From Arachis hypogaea (taxonomy: Eukaryota > Streptophyta > Magnoliopsida > Fabales > Fabaceae): DNA of 64,000 nucleotides. A model generated the notes under the pieces. It was not told the origin of the DNA and ran no database searches. It saw nothing but the letters and a program-made list of their open reading frames with translations. The translations under genes were made by a program, and so were the position numbers. Shown here one piece after another: positions 11,891-24,095 of this stretch (position 1 is the stretch's first letter; every line of letters starts with the position of its first letter). The DNA lies in assembly GCF_003086295.3 (NCBI RefSeq), contig NC_092038.1:125515518-125579517 (forward strand), in the 5' to 3' direction.

Positions 11891-12250
11891 TGTTGAGAAA
11901 ACTCAACAAAGGTTTAAACAAGAACATGTTTAACAGTGAAAGCACCAAAAATAATTTTTCCACAACCTATACGATTAAATAGGCAATACCAAAGATACTC
12001 CAAGCAACAAATATAATAACATAAATTAAATAATCAGACACTAGAATTTTAACGTGAAAAAACCCCAAAAGAAGGACAAAAAACCCACGAGACATAGTCC
12101 AGAAAAATCTTCCACTATTAGAATAATGGGTACACAAACAGTCTTCCTAGTAGTACTAGGGCATCTCAACAATCAACAAAATATATTATCAAAACTGATG
12201 GAATCAACATAAATCCTCCACAAAGTGGGTATCTCAACTCAGGCAAAAGA
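11891..12250 (-). mobile_element. Copia-type LTR copy, inverted
   Basis: This stretch is the reverse complement, with scattered differences, of 12430-12791. It starts TGTTGAGAAAACTCAACA, the reversed LTR terminus, and runs to the block TGGGTATCTCAACTCAGG. The mirror copy leads directly into a copia gag start, so this is an LTR in the opposite orientation with no coding sequence attached. Confidence 0.72.
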
Positions 12251-12429
12251 GAAGACAATACAACTAGCAAGTTATATCTTATGTTCATCTCTACACCATG
12301 AATAACATACTAAAATTTCATAAAAAATGGAGCAAGTTTACCGGTTCAGCTTGCCCTTTTTCCCCAAATTCTTCTTCTCTTCGGCGTCGAAGCCCCTGCT
12401 TCGTTCTTCTTTCTTTCAAAAGTGAGAGT

Positions 12430-12791
12430 CTCTTTTTGTCTGATTTGAGATACCCACTTTGTGGAGGATTTATGTTAATTCCATCAGTTTTGATGATGTA
12501 TTTTGTTGATTGTTGAGATGTCTTAGTGCTATTAGGAAGACTGTTTATGTACCCATTATTCTGATAGTGAAAAATTTTTCTGGACTAGGTCTCGTTGGAT
12601 TTTTGTCCCTCTTTTGGGATTTTTTCACGTTAAAATTCTAGTGTCTGATTATTTAATTTCTGTCGTTATGTTTGCTGCTTGGAGTATCTTTGGTATTGCC
12701 TATTTAATCGCACAGGTTATGGAAAAATTATTTTTGGTGCTTCTGCTGTTAGACAGGTTCTTGTTTGAACTTTTGTTGAGTTCTCCCAACA
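12430..12791 (+). mobile_element. Copia-type 5' LTR (partial)
   Basis: Ends GAGTTCTCCCAACA at 12791. It is followed two bases later by TGGTATCTAGAG, resembling the initiator tRNA-Met primer-binding site (TGGTATCAGAGC) used by many plant copia elements, and then by a gag ATG at 12836. Its 5' boundary is unclear; homology with the inverted copy fades near 12430. About 180 bp of unrelated sequence separates the two copies. Confidence 0.72.
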
Positions 12792-12835
12792 AATTGGTAT
12801 CTAGAGTTTTGGTTGTTTATCTTTGTGTTGATTAA

Positions 12836-13655
12836 ATGGAGGAAAATACTCATGGATCAAATATGGTCAAATTGAATTCTCAAAATTACTCGATTTGGAA
12901 GACCCTCATGGAAGATATATTGTATAGCAAAGACTTGTATGATCCTGTGGAGGGGGATAAATCCAAAAGTACTAAATCTGATACTGAATAGAGGAAGCTG
13001 AATCGGAAGGCAGTTGCTTTAATTAGGCAATGACTTGACTTTGAGTAAAAGAAAGGTATTATTTTGAGGAGATTTTCTCTCCAGCTGTGAAGATGTTCTC
13101 TATTTGAGTTGTGCTTGAATTGGCAGCTAGCTTGAATTTAGAGGTTGGACAGCTTGATGTGAAGACTACATTCCTTCACGGTGACATAGATAAAGAAATT
13201 TATATGGAGCAACCAGAAAATTTTGAGGTTAAAGGAAATGAGCACCTTATATGCAAGTTGAAGAAGAGCTTATATGAGATGAAGCAAGCGCCGAAGCAGT
13301 GGTACACGAAGTTTGATTCCTCATGGAAGGTCATGGGTATAGTAAGACTTCTTCTGATCATTGTGTATATATTAAGAAATTCTCTGATCGTGATTTTGTA
13401 ATTCTCTTGCTTTATGTTGATGACATGTTGATTGTTGGTCATGACACTAAAAAAATTGAAAGTCTTAAAAAAGACTTGAACAAATCCTTTACTATAAAGG
13501 ATTTGGGTCCTACAAAAAAAAAAAAAAATTCTTGGCATGAGTATCACTCATGACAGGAAGAATGAAAAACTGTGATTGTCACAACAGAAGTATATTGAGA
13601 AAATTTTAGAGAGATTTAGCATGAGTAATTCTAAACCTATATTAAGCTTTCCCAA
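12836..13655 (+). pseudogene. Ty1/copia gag and reverse transcriptase remnant
   Basis: The ATG at 12836 opens a copia gag N-terminus (VKLNSQNYSIWKTLMEDIL), broken by a TAG and then a TGA. The sequence then jumps near 13090 straight into reverse transcriptase (LEVGQLDVKTTFLHGDID, LKKSLYEMKQAPKQWY, and YVDD at 13413-13424), so the rest of gag, protease and integrase are deleted. A frameshift occurs near 13320 and another in an A-run near 13515-13527. RT similarity (LGMSITHD, QKYIEKILERF) ends by about 13655, with no RNase H and no 3' LTR. Confidence 0.85.
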
Positions 13656-14740
13656 CATAAATAACTCATGTATTTTTTGTTTATGAAATAGAGTTGAGTT
13701 AAATATGATAAGTTTAGTGCTTATTTTATTATAAGATCTCTATAGAGTAAGAATCTTAGTTTATATCCTTAACTTAGTCAACCAAAATGAATTTATAGTT
13801 ATTTTTACTATAATAGAATTGTTAATTTCGCTAAAATTAATAACCCAAGTTACGTCTCAGTATCAACTCGAATGCTTCTAATATTTACATTACAGATTTT
13901 TTTTTTTACGATCCTTTTTATGCTTTACCTTAGATGCTTCTAGCATTTAAGAATAATCGCCATTGAGAATTTCTATGTCCATTTTGTGTGCATATAAAAT
14001 AAAAAATGTGAATTACTCGTCCTATTTTCATTCGGGGGGTTTGTTATGCAAAAGATTTCAATCTTAGTTTCACACATACAAGAAGGGTGCATGTTATGCT
14101 ACAGACGAGAAATGGTGAAGAACTAAATTTTGTTTATAGATAATTAAATTTCTATTTAAAAAAATGTACTATTTTATTTTTATTAATTTTTTGAAGTTGA
14201 TTATATATATATATATTTTATTCTCTTCACATAATTTTTTTTTTATCATAGAATTGTCTTATGAAAAGACAAGAGAATAAAACAGTACAAGTTATGTGCT
14301 TGAAATTCTGCTTGGATGGGGGAGCATATACGCTATTGCTGTTAGTCTATTACACATCTTATTGTTAGTGATATTATGTAGCTTAACAAATACAATAACA
14401 TTGAAAAACATAAAATATTTTAGATTCTTAATACAAACCTTCTATTTTCAAAATATGAATAATATTTTATTTATCAAATAATAATAATATTTTATTTTTC
14501 CATACATCGTACATATTATATCTAGTAAATATAAATTAACTAATATTAAAAAAATAAATGATGTTTTATTTTCTCTTGTTTTTATTAAACACATTATTAT
14601 AACTTTATCTTCTTCATTTTTCTCTTAATTATGTTCACAATTAAAATATTTAAAGTTAATACTTTTTTAATATAATATAAAAGTTATAGTCAATGGATAA
14701 TAGGTGAATATTTCTGTACTATTTCTTATTAGTCTTGAGG
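13656..14740. other. AT-rich intergenic DNA
   Basis: AT-rich with poly-A/T tracts. No gene or repeat boundary that I can support. Confidence 0.5.
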
Positions 14741-15104
14741 GATGGAGAAAATAAATCAAGTAATCGAGTTAATTCAAGTTCTGCAACTATAAAATTGATA
14801 CCCAAAACCGAGTTTAAAAACCAAGTGGGCTACCCTACCCACGGGTACCATACCCGACCCGTTCGGATAGAGTAGGCTACCCGACCTGCTACGGATAGGG
14901 TAGAGTGCGATCCAAGTAGGCTTGCAGGTAGGGTACCCGCACCCCCGTATATAACATGAATTCTCAACCTTCTTCCTGTGTAGCAAGTAAATAACCATTA
15001 AACTAGTTACTTACTTTGATAATATGTTGCATTTGTTTATTTATGAAGTTACCATAAAATAAAAATTAAATAAAATAAAAATCATATAAGTGGGAGGCTG
15101 GTAC

Positions 15105-15279
15105 TCTAGTAGCGCCGTTTCTTCCCAAGCAATAAGCCTCAGTACTTCACTGCAAGCCCCAACTCTCCTTCCTCATTCCTCCATTTCCGCCACTCTTCTT
15201 CCTTCTCTGTGCTCTTCTTGCAACGCCGCTGATTTGTGACCTTCTCTCCTCTCTACGTTACTGCACTGTGCTCTTCTTG
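15105..15279 (+). other. Probable 5' leader exon of the hAT transposase
   Basis: A CT-rich, GC-richer block ends in CTTCTTG followed by the donor-like GTATGT at 15280. A matching acceptor TTGTGTAG precedes 16033, just upstream of the transposase ATG at 16054. This suggests an untranslated first exon and an intron of about 750 bp. Inferred from composition and splice signals only. Confidence 0.45.
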
Positions 15280-16053
15280 GTATGTACTTTGCGTTTGAAT
15301 TTGTGAAAATTGGGGCTTTACTGGTGGTGAATCATAAGTCTTTCATGCTAGAGTTTGGTTAGATGATGTGATTGGTAGCTGTAGGAAAGTAGCTATACCA
15401 AAAATAAGAGAGAAAAAAAGAAAAGAAAAACCAAGTTCATGTAATTATTCGTTCTTACTATTATAGTTTATGCAATATGCATGTTTATATATATGCTTTT
15501 GCATTACACCATAATTATCTGTATTATTTAGTTTTATTCAATGCTTGTTGTGTCCAACCAATTCGGTTTTATTTTTTTGGAATGTAAATACTTAAATTGA
15601 TCAAATTTGTTGCTTTAGATTTACAGTTGATGTGAATGCAATATATATTGAAAAATTGTATTCTTAAATATTATCCTAAAAAAGATAATTTTACGATGAG
15701 AAAAAAATAAGTCCCTCAAATAAGTAGGGGTCGAAACTTGGCAAAAATCGATGAAAAATCAGTTTAATCACATACGATTTTTCAATATGAAGTCAGGTCA
15801 TAAAAAAATTTTCAATTTTTATAAAAAGATATTATTTTTTTTAAGAAGAGAAACTTGTAATTGAAAGAAAGAGTGAAAGTAGAATGGATAAATAGTAAAT
15901 TTAGTTTGATAAATTTTATGTATAAAAATTGGATTTCTAAGTTTTTTATGTATAAATGGTTTTTCTGAATCTTAATGATTTTTAGCATGCTTGAATTTTT
16001 AATATTTAATTATTTATTTTACTATTGTGTAGGCAATAATAGATAGTACCAAC

Positions 16054-17957
16054 ATGGATGTAGTGGCTTAAGAACAACAACAAGAAACTCATGTTAAAGA
16101 AACTGCTAATTTTGTTTCAGACGAGTCTGTCTTGGGTGAAAATAGCAACAAATCTTTATTGAAAAGTGTTTATTGGCAATACTTTAGTAGATATAAAGAG
16201 GGAGAAGAGTGGAAGGCAAAGTGCAACCATTGTAAGTCTGTTCTTGGTGCCAATCCAAGGAATGAGACTACAAATTTAAAGAAACATGTGCTCCATTATT
16301 ATAAGAGAATAAAATTAGCAAATTCAAGACAATCAACAATTGTCGAATCTCTTCAAAGACATAGAAAGAATAGTTCAGATACTTTTATATTTGATGCATC
16401 TCACACAAGTATTGAGGTAATACCTTAAACTTTGCTTCTAGTATAAGATATGCTTTCTAATGTTTGATGTACTTGTGATATTTTTTTATCTGATATATTT
16501 ATAATAATTTTAACCTTTATTTATGTTCCTGCTCCTCATTCAAGTGAAGTTCTCTAATGCATTAATGAAAGTTTTGTTGGAGTAAAATTTAGATAGAAAA
16601 TTATCAACTATTACATTGGATAATTGTTCTATAAATGATACTATGATTGATGTGTTATTGGGACATCTAGACTCAAATTATTTGTTGTTAGGGGGTAAGT
16701 TATTACATATGCGTTGCTGTGCTCGTATTTTAAATCTAATTGTGAAGGATAGTTTCAATTTAGTTAAAGAAAGTTTGGAGAAAATTCGTAATAGTGTGGT
16801 ATATTGAACTTCAACTAGTAAAAGACATGAAACCTTTGTGAGTTGGTGTAGTAAGTCAGGTGTTTCCTTTACCAAAAAATTATCTCTTGATTGTATGACT
16901 AGATGGAATTCCACTTATGTGATGTTAGAAACTGCATGGTTGTACAGAGATGTCTTTGCTCGACTAAAACAAAAAGACTCCAATTATAAAAGTGTGACAA
17001 GTAATGAGGAATGAGATCGAACTTGCAAAAGAAATTTGTGGTAAATTAAAGTTTTTTTATGATGTGACTCAGTTATTTTCTAGAACTCAAGTTCCAACTG
17101 CTAATATTTACTTTAATAAAGTATGTGAGATACATGTTGGATTGAAAAAATGGGACGTTTCTCCTAACCCAGTTATTAGTAGCATGGCATGTATGATGAA
17201 GAGAAAGTTTGATAAGTATTGGAAAGACATTCATTGCATTATGGGTGTTGCTGCAATTCTAGATCCTAGGTATAAGTTTGATGGGCTTGAATATAAGTTT
17301 GCTAGGGTATGTGAAGATCCTAATGAATACACAAGAAAAGTTGAGAGAATCAAACAGGCATGTTATGAGTTACTTTATGAATATCAAAAGAATACATCTA
17401 ATTCAAGTAATATGTCAGTGGAATCTACACAAGAGCTTAAGGTTAATGCAGATGAAGATGATGATGTTGGTTATCAATTGTATATTAGACAAAAGAAGAA
17501 GAAAAAAAGTTTATTTGTGAAGACGAAATTTGATCACTATGTAGAGGAAGATGTTTATCCTTTAACTCCTGATTTTGATATATTAGCTTGGTGGAAGGTA
17601 AATGGAGTTAGGTTTCCTACTCTTTAGAAAATTGCAAGAGACATATTTGTCATTCTTGTGTCTACTGTTGCTTCCGAGTATTCTTTTAGCACAAGTGGCC
17701 GTATAATTGCTACTCATCGTGGTAGTCTTCATGAAGGTACGGTAGAAGCTCTTATGTGCAATCAAAATTGGTTGTGGGCAGAATATTATAAAAGAGGTTA
17801 TTTATGTTTTCAAGTTATTTTTTAATTTGTTTAGAAATTATAATTGTGTTAAAATTATATATAATAAAATTGTTGTATTTAATTTTTAGGTGAAAAATTT
17901 GATTATCAAACTGCTAATGAAGATGATGATGCATTTTTTGAAGTGACGGAAGAATAA
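16054..17957 (+). pseudogene. hAT transposase (RICESLEEPER/DAYSLEEPER-like), broken
   Basis: The frame from ATG 16054 contains an early TAA, then a BED-type zinc finger (KCNHCKSVLGANP...NLKKHV, 16215-16290). Similarity jumps from about 16415 to VPAPHSSEVL near 16528, so roughly 100 residues of the central region appear deleted. It resumes with LDNCSINDTMIDVLLGHLDS (16613-16680), LHMRCCARILNLIVKDS, and a C-terminal half (17004-17627) holding the dimerisation domain: ILAWWKVNGVRFPTL, then after a stop VASEYSFSTSGRIIATHR (17660-17720). A last short exon-like piece (17889-17957) ends in TAA. Multiple stops and frameshifts make it inactive. Confidence 0.85.
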
Positions 17958-18480
17958 TATTGCAAGAACTTGGAATTAAAAGAAATGTTTGAAGACATTT
18001 ATTTTTGTTTGTGTTATTTTAATTTTATTAACAACTTGATAATTATGTTATTTGTAATTTTATGTTGGATTTGTTTAGAACTTTATTGTTTTTAATTTTA
18101 ATTTAAATTTAGTTTTTTATTTTATTAATATAACAATATGTATGTTTATAATTTTAGGTTGAATTTCTTTAAAATTTTATTATCTTTTATTTTAATATGA
18201 ATTTAGTTGTTTATTTTTTTATTTTATTAATATGTATAAAATTTAGAATGATTGAGTTTTATATTTATTTTTTAAAAAATTGATACTTCTGCAGGTAGGA
18301 TAAGATAAGATAGGATTTTGTAATTAAGGATGCGAGTAGGGTTCGAATCGAGAGATTCTCAACCCGCAGGTAGAGTATAATAGAGTTTTATTGAGATTTT
18401 TTACACGTAGATAGATTTAGGATATGGTCCAAACCTTATCTTACCAACCTTACTAGTACTCTATTTGATAAAGTGTACTG

Positions 18481-20837
18481 GATAAAATATGAATCATGTA
18501 CCAAATGTACTTTGACATAACAAAAGTACAGATTTTACGGATAACATATTCTTTAAACAAGAAAAAAATTCATTTTAGATAAAATTATTAGAAAATTTTC
18601 ACATGTTCCATCCCCTGTACTGAAATACTGCTATGCCATGTACGAAACGGTAGCTGGTAAAACATTTGTTATGCAGCAAATAATGCAATACCTAAAATAT
18701 CCTTAGAACAATGTGTAAAAAAACTGAATAGCACTGAGTCTATTGACACAGCATTGACCATCGGCTTTGTTGTTTTATGTTGATACTTGATAGAGTTTCA
18801 ACTTTCAAGGCAACCCGCGCTATACATGGCTTGCAGCTAATGGGCTAATTTATCTAGTAACTATGCAAACATTTCTACTAATTAACAAATGGATATGCAT
18901 ATATTAAAATGTCATGTTTTTCTTACATCAATTTGCATACATTTAACCATTTTATTTAATCTCTTTACTTATAAAAAGTTTAACATAATTTATAATTCAT
19001 TAAATTTTTATATTTCTTATTTTAAATAAAATTTTAAATAAAAATTTTCATTAATTTAGTCAACTTCTTTTTCTAATAAAATTCTTTTTTATATCTAAAT
19101 TTTTTTATTTTATCTTCATTTACATTTTTTATTTTTAATTTTTTTTGTCTAAAAGTTATTTGATATTTAATATTCCTTTTTTCAAAATAAGTATCTATTT
19201 TTTTAAATTTTATTAAAAAGTTAGTATATATATCTAAATAAAATAAATATTTGAATACATTATTTTTTTAAATGAATCTAAGAGATTAAAAAGCAATCAT
19301 TTTGGCATATAAGAATGATTGTATATTTTTTCAAAAATACAATATCACGAGTCAATACTTTATATATAATTAATGAGATTATCCTAACTTCAAAAATAGT
19401 CTGAATTCTTTTTATTAATGCATGCATGATACTAAAATTTTAAATATATTAGATTATATAAATATCATAATATTAATTTTAGAAGTAATTTTTATTTTAA
19501 AAATTTTAATTTCAAATTGCTTACCTGCTGGTTATATAATGTATATTTTACAAGGGACAATTATTTATGAAATTAACAAGACTTTATTACTAGCAAATGA
19601 ACCCATAACTCTATAGCTATGTGCAACTATTTAATGTTATTTATGTATGTATGTCTTTTCCTTTATTGTACGAAAATGCTTTCATTTATTATGTATATGT
19701 TTCGGGTTTATTAATATTTAAATATAGTAAGAAAAGTATGAATTTAAATACAAATATAAAACACAATTTTTTGAACTTATATTTTTTATTTTTAAAATTA
19801 ATTTAATTGTACAATTGCAGATTAGATCGGATCGAATCAGATCAGATCTCGAAAATATTCGTAAAATATAAAAAATATTTTAAAAACTTATTTTGATTAA
19901 AAAATATCAATAAAATTTATTTTTTTATTTTTTTTAATTTATTTATTCTTAAAATATTATTAAACATATTTTTTTAAATAATAAAAATAAAATAATACAA
20001 CATATATGATAATTATTAGTTGAAATAAAACATAAAAAAATATTTATTTTATTTATTTTTTTGGATCCACAGATATGCGAATTCCTACTTTATCTATATA
20101 CATACATGTATAATTGATAGTCATTTTAAAATATAGAAATAATTATTAAAAAATATTAATATATATTTTTTAGATTTATAATATATTTTTTAATATGACT
20201 AAAGATCACTAAATAATATTTATCAAAACTGAATATTAATTAATTGTTCAAATTATCAAATATTTTTTTATTTTTATACTAGTTGCATATTTATTTTTGT
20301 TGGTTTTAATATATGAAAGGGTTATTAGAAAAGCGTGACTTCAAACTTAGTTTCAGCTTACTCTAGTACTCTACAACATATTATGGCTTGAAAAAGAAAA
20401 GGCTAAAAATTTGCAACGCAAATACAAGTTGCGCAAACATGGAATTTTGAACCAATTCAAACTGGAGAAAGAAAAGACCGGTTGCATATGCTTGGTGAAC
20501 TTTTCAAATTGCATGCTTACAATAGTTTTGTTAACTCAATCTGAACCATATAAATTATTTAATATAAATCTTAATGGCTAAAAGAATTGAAATACCAGTA
20601 TGCCAGAAAAGTACAATGATATACTTGAAAACCTTCCAAAATTATTATCACCAAATCAAGTAAACAATATATATATATATATAGGATTTGAAAAATATAT
20701 ATTGATAACAATATGAATCATGTACAGAAACTGAAGTCAGAAAATACACTAAGGTTAGCTAATTGCATAAGGTGAAGGTTCCAAAACTTGATAAAAATCA
20801 AAGTACTGATAACATACTAGTGAGTTCCAACTAACTT
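18481..20837. other. AT-rich intergenic DNA downstream of the lectin kinase array
   Basis: No gene or element that I can support. The last 200 bases or so are probably 3' UTR and flank of the minus-strand lectin receptor kinase ending at 20838. Confidence 0.5.
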
Positions 20838-22805
20838 TTAGGTACCAGAGAATGAAGAAACAGCAGTTAAAAAGACTTCATTTGTGGTTGAGGGGAGATA
20901 GGGTAGAAGAGGCATTCTTTCTGGAAGAATGGGTAAAGGAGCATCAAAGTTAAGCACTTTCATCACTTGCCTTACAGAGGGCCTGCATCTGCAATCTGGA
21001 TGAGCACACCAAAGACCAACAACAAGCATACATTCCATTTGTTGATCATCAAATGCAACACATAGATTTGGATCTGCTGCTGCTGTGATGTTTCTCAACC
21101 CATACAGCTCCCAAACCCACTCTACCAATGAAACTTGAGTCACACGACCCTCCAATTCTATGTGGTGCATAACCTTTTTGCCACTTGCTATCTCCAACAA
21201 AACCACCCCAAAACTGTATATATCAGATTCCTTTCGAACTTTTCCTGTTTTCATGTATTCTGGTGCCATGTAACCAAGTGTGCCAGCAGTCACTGTGGTC
21301 CTTGAACCTTTCTCATGATCCACAAGCCTGGCCAATCCAAAATCCCCAAGTTTAGCATTGAAATCTGAGTCCAACATTATGTTGCTTGATTTAATGTCCC
21401 TGTGAAGCACACACTTTTCCCACCCTTCTTGCAGATATAGCAATGCCGATGCCAACCCCAAAGCTATGTTGTACCTTACTTGCCAAGACAAGAAGCCTAC
21501 TCCGTGGAAAAGAAAAGAATCCAAGCTTCCATTCGGCATGTACTCATATATCAGGACGAAGTCATTCTTCTTGTGACACCAACCAGTAAGTCTCACCAAA
21601 TTCCTGTGTCTCAATTGGCTAATGATCTTCACTTCAGCTGCATATTCCTTTAATCCCTGCTTTGAATCTGCTGATATCTTCTTTACAGCAGCATAAGAGT
21701 CTGTATCTTTGAAATATCCTTTATACACAGCACCAAAACCGCCTCTTCCAAGTTTCTTCGCCTCTTGGAAGTTATCCGTTGCGCACACCAATCTGTCATA
21801 GCTGATCCTCTGTGGTCCAGTGCCCGTTTGGAATTCATGATCCATCAGATCAAACGCCGATTCAGGATTTCTTTTCCCTCCCCTCTGTATCAAAATCAGG
21901 AGTAGGACTAATATCAAAACAAATAAACATAGAAAGAAACCAATCCCTATTTCTAGTGCTTTCTCCAAATGTGCCTTGTAAGGAAAGGAACCGGCCGCAT
22001 TACTCGGCACATGTAAGGTTGAACTGAATGACCATGACAACAAGCTATATCCCACAGTATAATTTTTTTCTGCAACTGCAGCTGATATGCCAATAGTAAC
22101 AGGATCTTGTATGAACTCATCGAGATCCAAAGGAAACGAAAATTGCTTCTTTACAGGTCCATTGAGGGAGCTTGCAGTGAAGAAAGCATCTAGACGCTTG
22201 GTTCCAGAGTTGTAGTCAATACTACAATTGAACACTTTATTTCTCTCTGAAAAATCTACCAACCATGTCTCAGAGAGGCTGGAAACAACAGAATTGAGAT
22301 CTAGTCCTACATGCGGGGATGGACCACTTGGATCCCATGCATTTGAGAATGTGTCAAACTCCAGAGCCACAAAAGAGTAACCACTTGGGAGATGGTGGTA
22401 ACCCTTGGCAAGGCCGAGGCCTCCGCCGTCTATATGGTCTTGGATCGGGAGTTTCGGGCTTGCTATGTAGAATGCCAAACCATCTCCAGGATAGGTGGGA
22501 TCCTCTGTGAAAACTAGAAAGGAGAAGTTTGTGGTGAAGTCGTATCTTGAATTATTTACCTTAAGATGTGTTCCCTTTGTTATCACTCTTCCGAATCCTG
22601 AAGCATTCTTTTTGCTTCCTGCGAGTTCGATAACGTTAGAAGATTGTGCGTGACTAGCATCACCTTGCAGGGTTAGTTCATCAGCACAATGACTTTGGGT
22701 GAAGTTGGTGCAGTTAAAAGATAATAGAGTCTGAGCATTTGCAATTACAGGAATTATTATTATTATACGCAGCAATGCAACGCACTGGAAATCACAATCA
22801 GCCAT
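20838..22805 (-). CDS. L-type lectin-domain receptor-like kinase (copy 1)
   Basis: Intact, intronless, 655 aa, starting at the ATG at 22803-22805. Order: signal peptide (about 1-24), legume lectin domain (about 27-265) with the Ca2+/sugar-site pieces GDGLAFYIA (107-115), GGGLGL and EFDTFSNAWDP (149-159), transmembrane helix (about 284-307), and kinase domain (about 348-620). Kinase motifs are complete: GRGGFG (353-358), Lys375, HRD (468-470), DFG (488-490) and APE (514-516). It should be an active RD-type Ser/Thr kinase at the plasma membrane sensing an extracellular ligand; the ligand is unknown. The layout matches Arabidopsis LecRK clade IX (IX.1/IX.2), whose known members act in oomycete resistance and cell death; that role here is inference. 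It is the last of three tandem paralogues. Confidence 0.93.
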   Translation of the reverse strand: MADCDFQCVALLRIIIIIPVIANAQTLLSFNCTNFTQSHCADELTLQGDASHAQSSNVIELAGSKKNASGFGRVITKGTHLKVNNSRYDFTTNFSFLVFTEDPTYPGDGLAFYIASPKLPIQDHIDGGGLGLAKGYHHLPSGYSFVALEFDTFSNAWDPSGPSPHVGLDLNSVVSSLSETWLVDFSERNKVFNCSIDYNSGTKRLDAFFTASSLNGPVKKQFSFPLDLDEFIQDPVTIGISAAVAEKNYTVGYSLLSWSFSSTLHVPSNAAGSFPYKAHLEKALEIGIGFFLCLFVLILVLLLILIQRGGKRNPESAFDLMDHEFQTGTGPQRISYDRLVCATDNFQEAKKLGRGGFGAVYKGYFKDTDSYAAVKKISADSKQGLKEYAAEVKIISQLRHRNLVRLTGWCHKKNDFVLIYEYMPNGSLDSFLFHGVGFLSWQVRYNIALGLASALLYLQEGWEKCVLHRDIKSSNIMLDSDFNAKLGDFGLARLVDHEKGSRTTVTAGTLGYMAPEYMKTGKVRKESDIYSFGVVLLEIASGKKVMHHIELEGRVTQVSLVEWVWELYGLRNITAAADPNLCVAFDDQQMECMLVVGLWCAHPDCRCRPSVRQVMKVLNFDAPLPILPERMPLLPYLPSTTNEVFLTAVSSFSGT

Positions 22806-22868
22806 TGCTAATTAATAATTGAGAGTCCGCTTTGAAATTTGGTTGGAGCCTATAACACACTTTCATGT

Positions 22869-22877
22869 GTATATACA
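22869..22877 (-). promoter_or_regulatory. Candidate TATA element for lectin kinase copy 1
   Basis: A TATATAC-type word about 65-70 bp upstream of the ATG on the minus strand. It lies in a leader segment (GGAGCCTATAACACA on the plus strand) also found, slightly changed, upstream of copy 2. Confidence 0.4.
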
Positions 22878-24095
22878 CATTGGGCTGAAACGGCTAAATG
22901 TTCGGATTGAACATGATACAAGAATTAGAGATTAGAAACACGCTTAGATTTGCTCGCTAACGGAAATAAACTAGATGAGGGCAATAGCATTGTTTCCGTA
23001 ATCTTCAGGAACAAAGAAATATATACTACATTCCAAAAAGAGACACTTGCATGTTGCATCTACTCTACTATTTAATGTGTAACTTTTTGATAGTATGTAA
23101 TTTCTTGGAACTAATAATTATTGTGTTCGTGCCGCCTTTTGTAGATATGGATGATTCTCTTTTTGTCTGAGAGATCGATGGTTTCATTTCAACTTCCAAC
23201 AAGTATTGCTATATGACAGTTGACAGATAGGGGAATTTAAGTCAACAAAGGTAATGGCTCTAATCTCGAGTTTTTAACACCCATGAACCCTTTTAAGAGC
23301 AGAAAACGAATTCAATTAAATATTAAAATCATATTTCTTTAGAACATTTTGCTTTTTTAAATATTTCTTAACTCAAAATTGTTCACTATGAAAATAAAGA
23401 ATATTTTAATGTTAAATTGTTTTAATAGCATTATTCATTTATTTGTACATTAAATGCCAACTAGCTATACCTCAAATGGCATAATCTCCCCATACTCACT
23501 TAGAGGTTAGATTTAAGTCTCACTCCTAACTTAAAAAAAAAAAAAAAATAGCAACTGCATTATGTGTAAACAAAAAATTACTTAAATTTATTTCAATAAC
23601 ATTATTCAAAAATTGAGTGAATTTTATCCCGACTCTACTAAATATATGAAATATAGTTTTCATGATACTAATAAATATGAAAAATCTAATCATTTCTAAT
23701 TAGATCAATAATAGAATATTTCATAATATATTTGTATATAAATACATGTGTTATTTAACTCATTTTTAATATATATTTTATATTTTAGCATATATTTTAT
23801 ATTAGTAGCTGATTTTAGTATATATCTAACATAGTTGATTCATTATATACTCATCATTCTATCAGTATAACATGGAGTAAAGTTTTTGTGAAATCCACAT
23901 TCAATCTTATAGTTACAACAAACAAGTAAATAAACATAAAGTGAGTTATCTAAACCTTTCTCTTTAATCTATATCACAGCCTAAAAGGAAAAAAAAAAAA
24001 TAAAAAGACAAAAACTGAAGAGATATATAGATTATAGACAGCTAACAAGTTGTGAAGCATACACAACTTCCTAAAATTATTGTCTTGGACATCCT
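22878..24095. other. Spacer between lectin kinase copies 1 and 2
   Basis: AT-rich, holding the promoter side of copy 1, a SINE-like fragment (23462-23548) and the 3' flank of copy 2. No further gene. Confidence 0.5.
23462..23548 (+). mobile_element. SINE-like fragment with A-tail
   Basis: A TAGCTATACCTCAAATGG stretch resembles a degenerate tRNA-type A box. About 40 bases further on, GGTTAGATTTAAGTCTC resembles a B box (GGTTCGANTCC). The fragment ends in a run of 16 A at 23533-23548. Size and layout fit a decayed tRNA-derived SINE; no TSD was resolved. Confidence 0.4.

Larger units (their letters stand above)
14740..18480 (+). mobile_element. hAT-family DNA transposon, decayed (approximate ends)
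   Basis: Subterminal CCC-TACCC/GGGTA-rich blocks at 14828-14950 and a weaker matching block around 18290-18450 bracket a transposase remnant. Clustered short GC-rich words near both ends are typical of hAT elements. I could not identify exact terminal inverted repeats or an 8-bp target duplication, so the ends are approximate. Confidence 0.6.

Noticed and set aside
14296..14481. Short frame with hydrophobic stretch
   Set aside because: AT-rich chance frame with no motif, close to a decayed hAT element.
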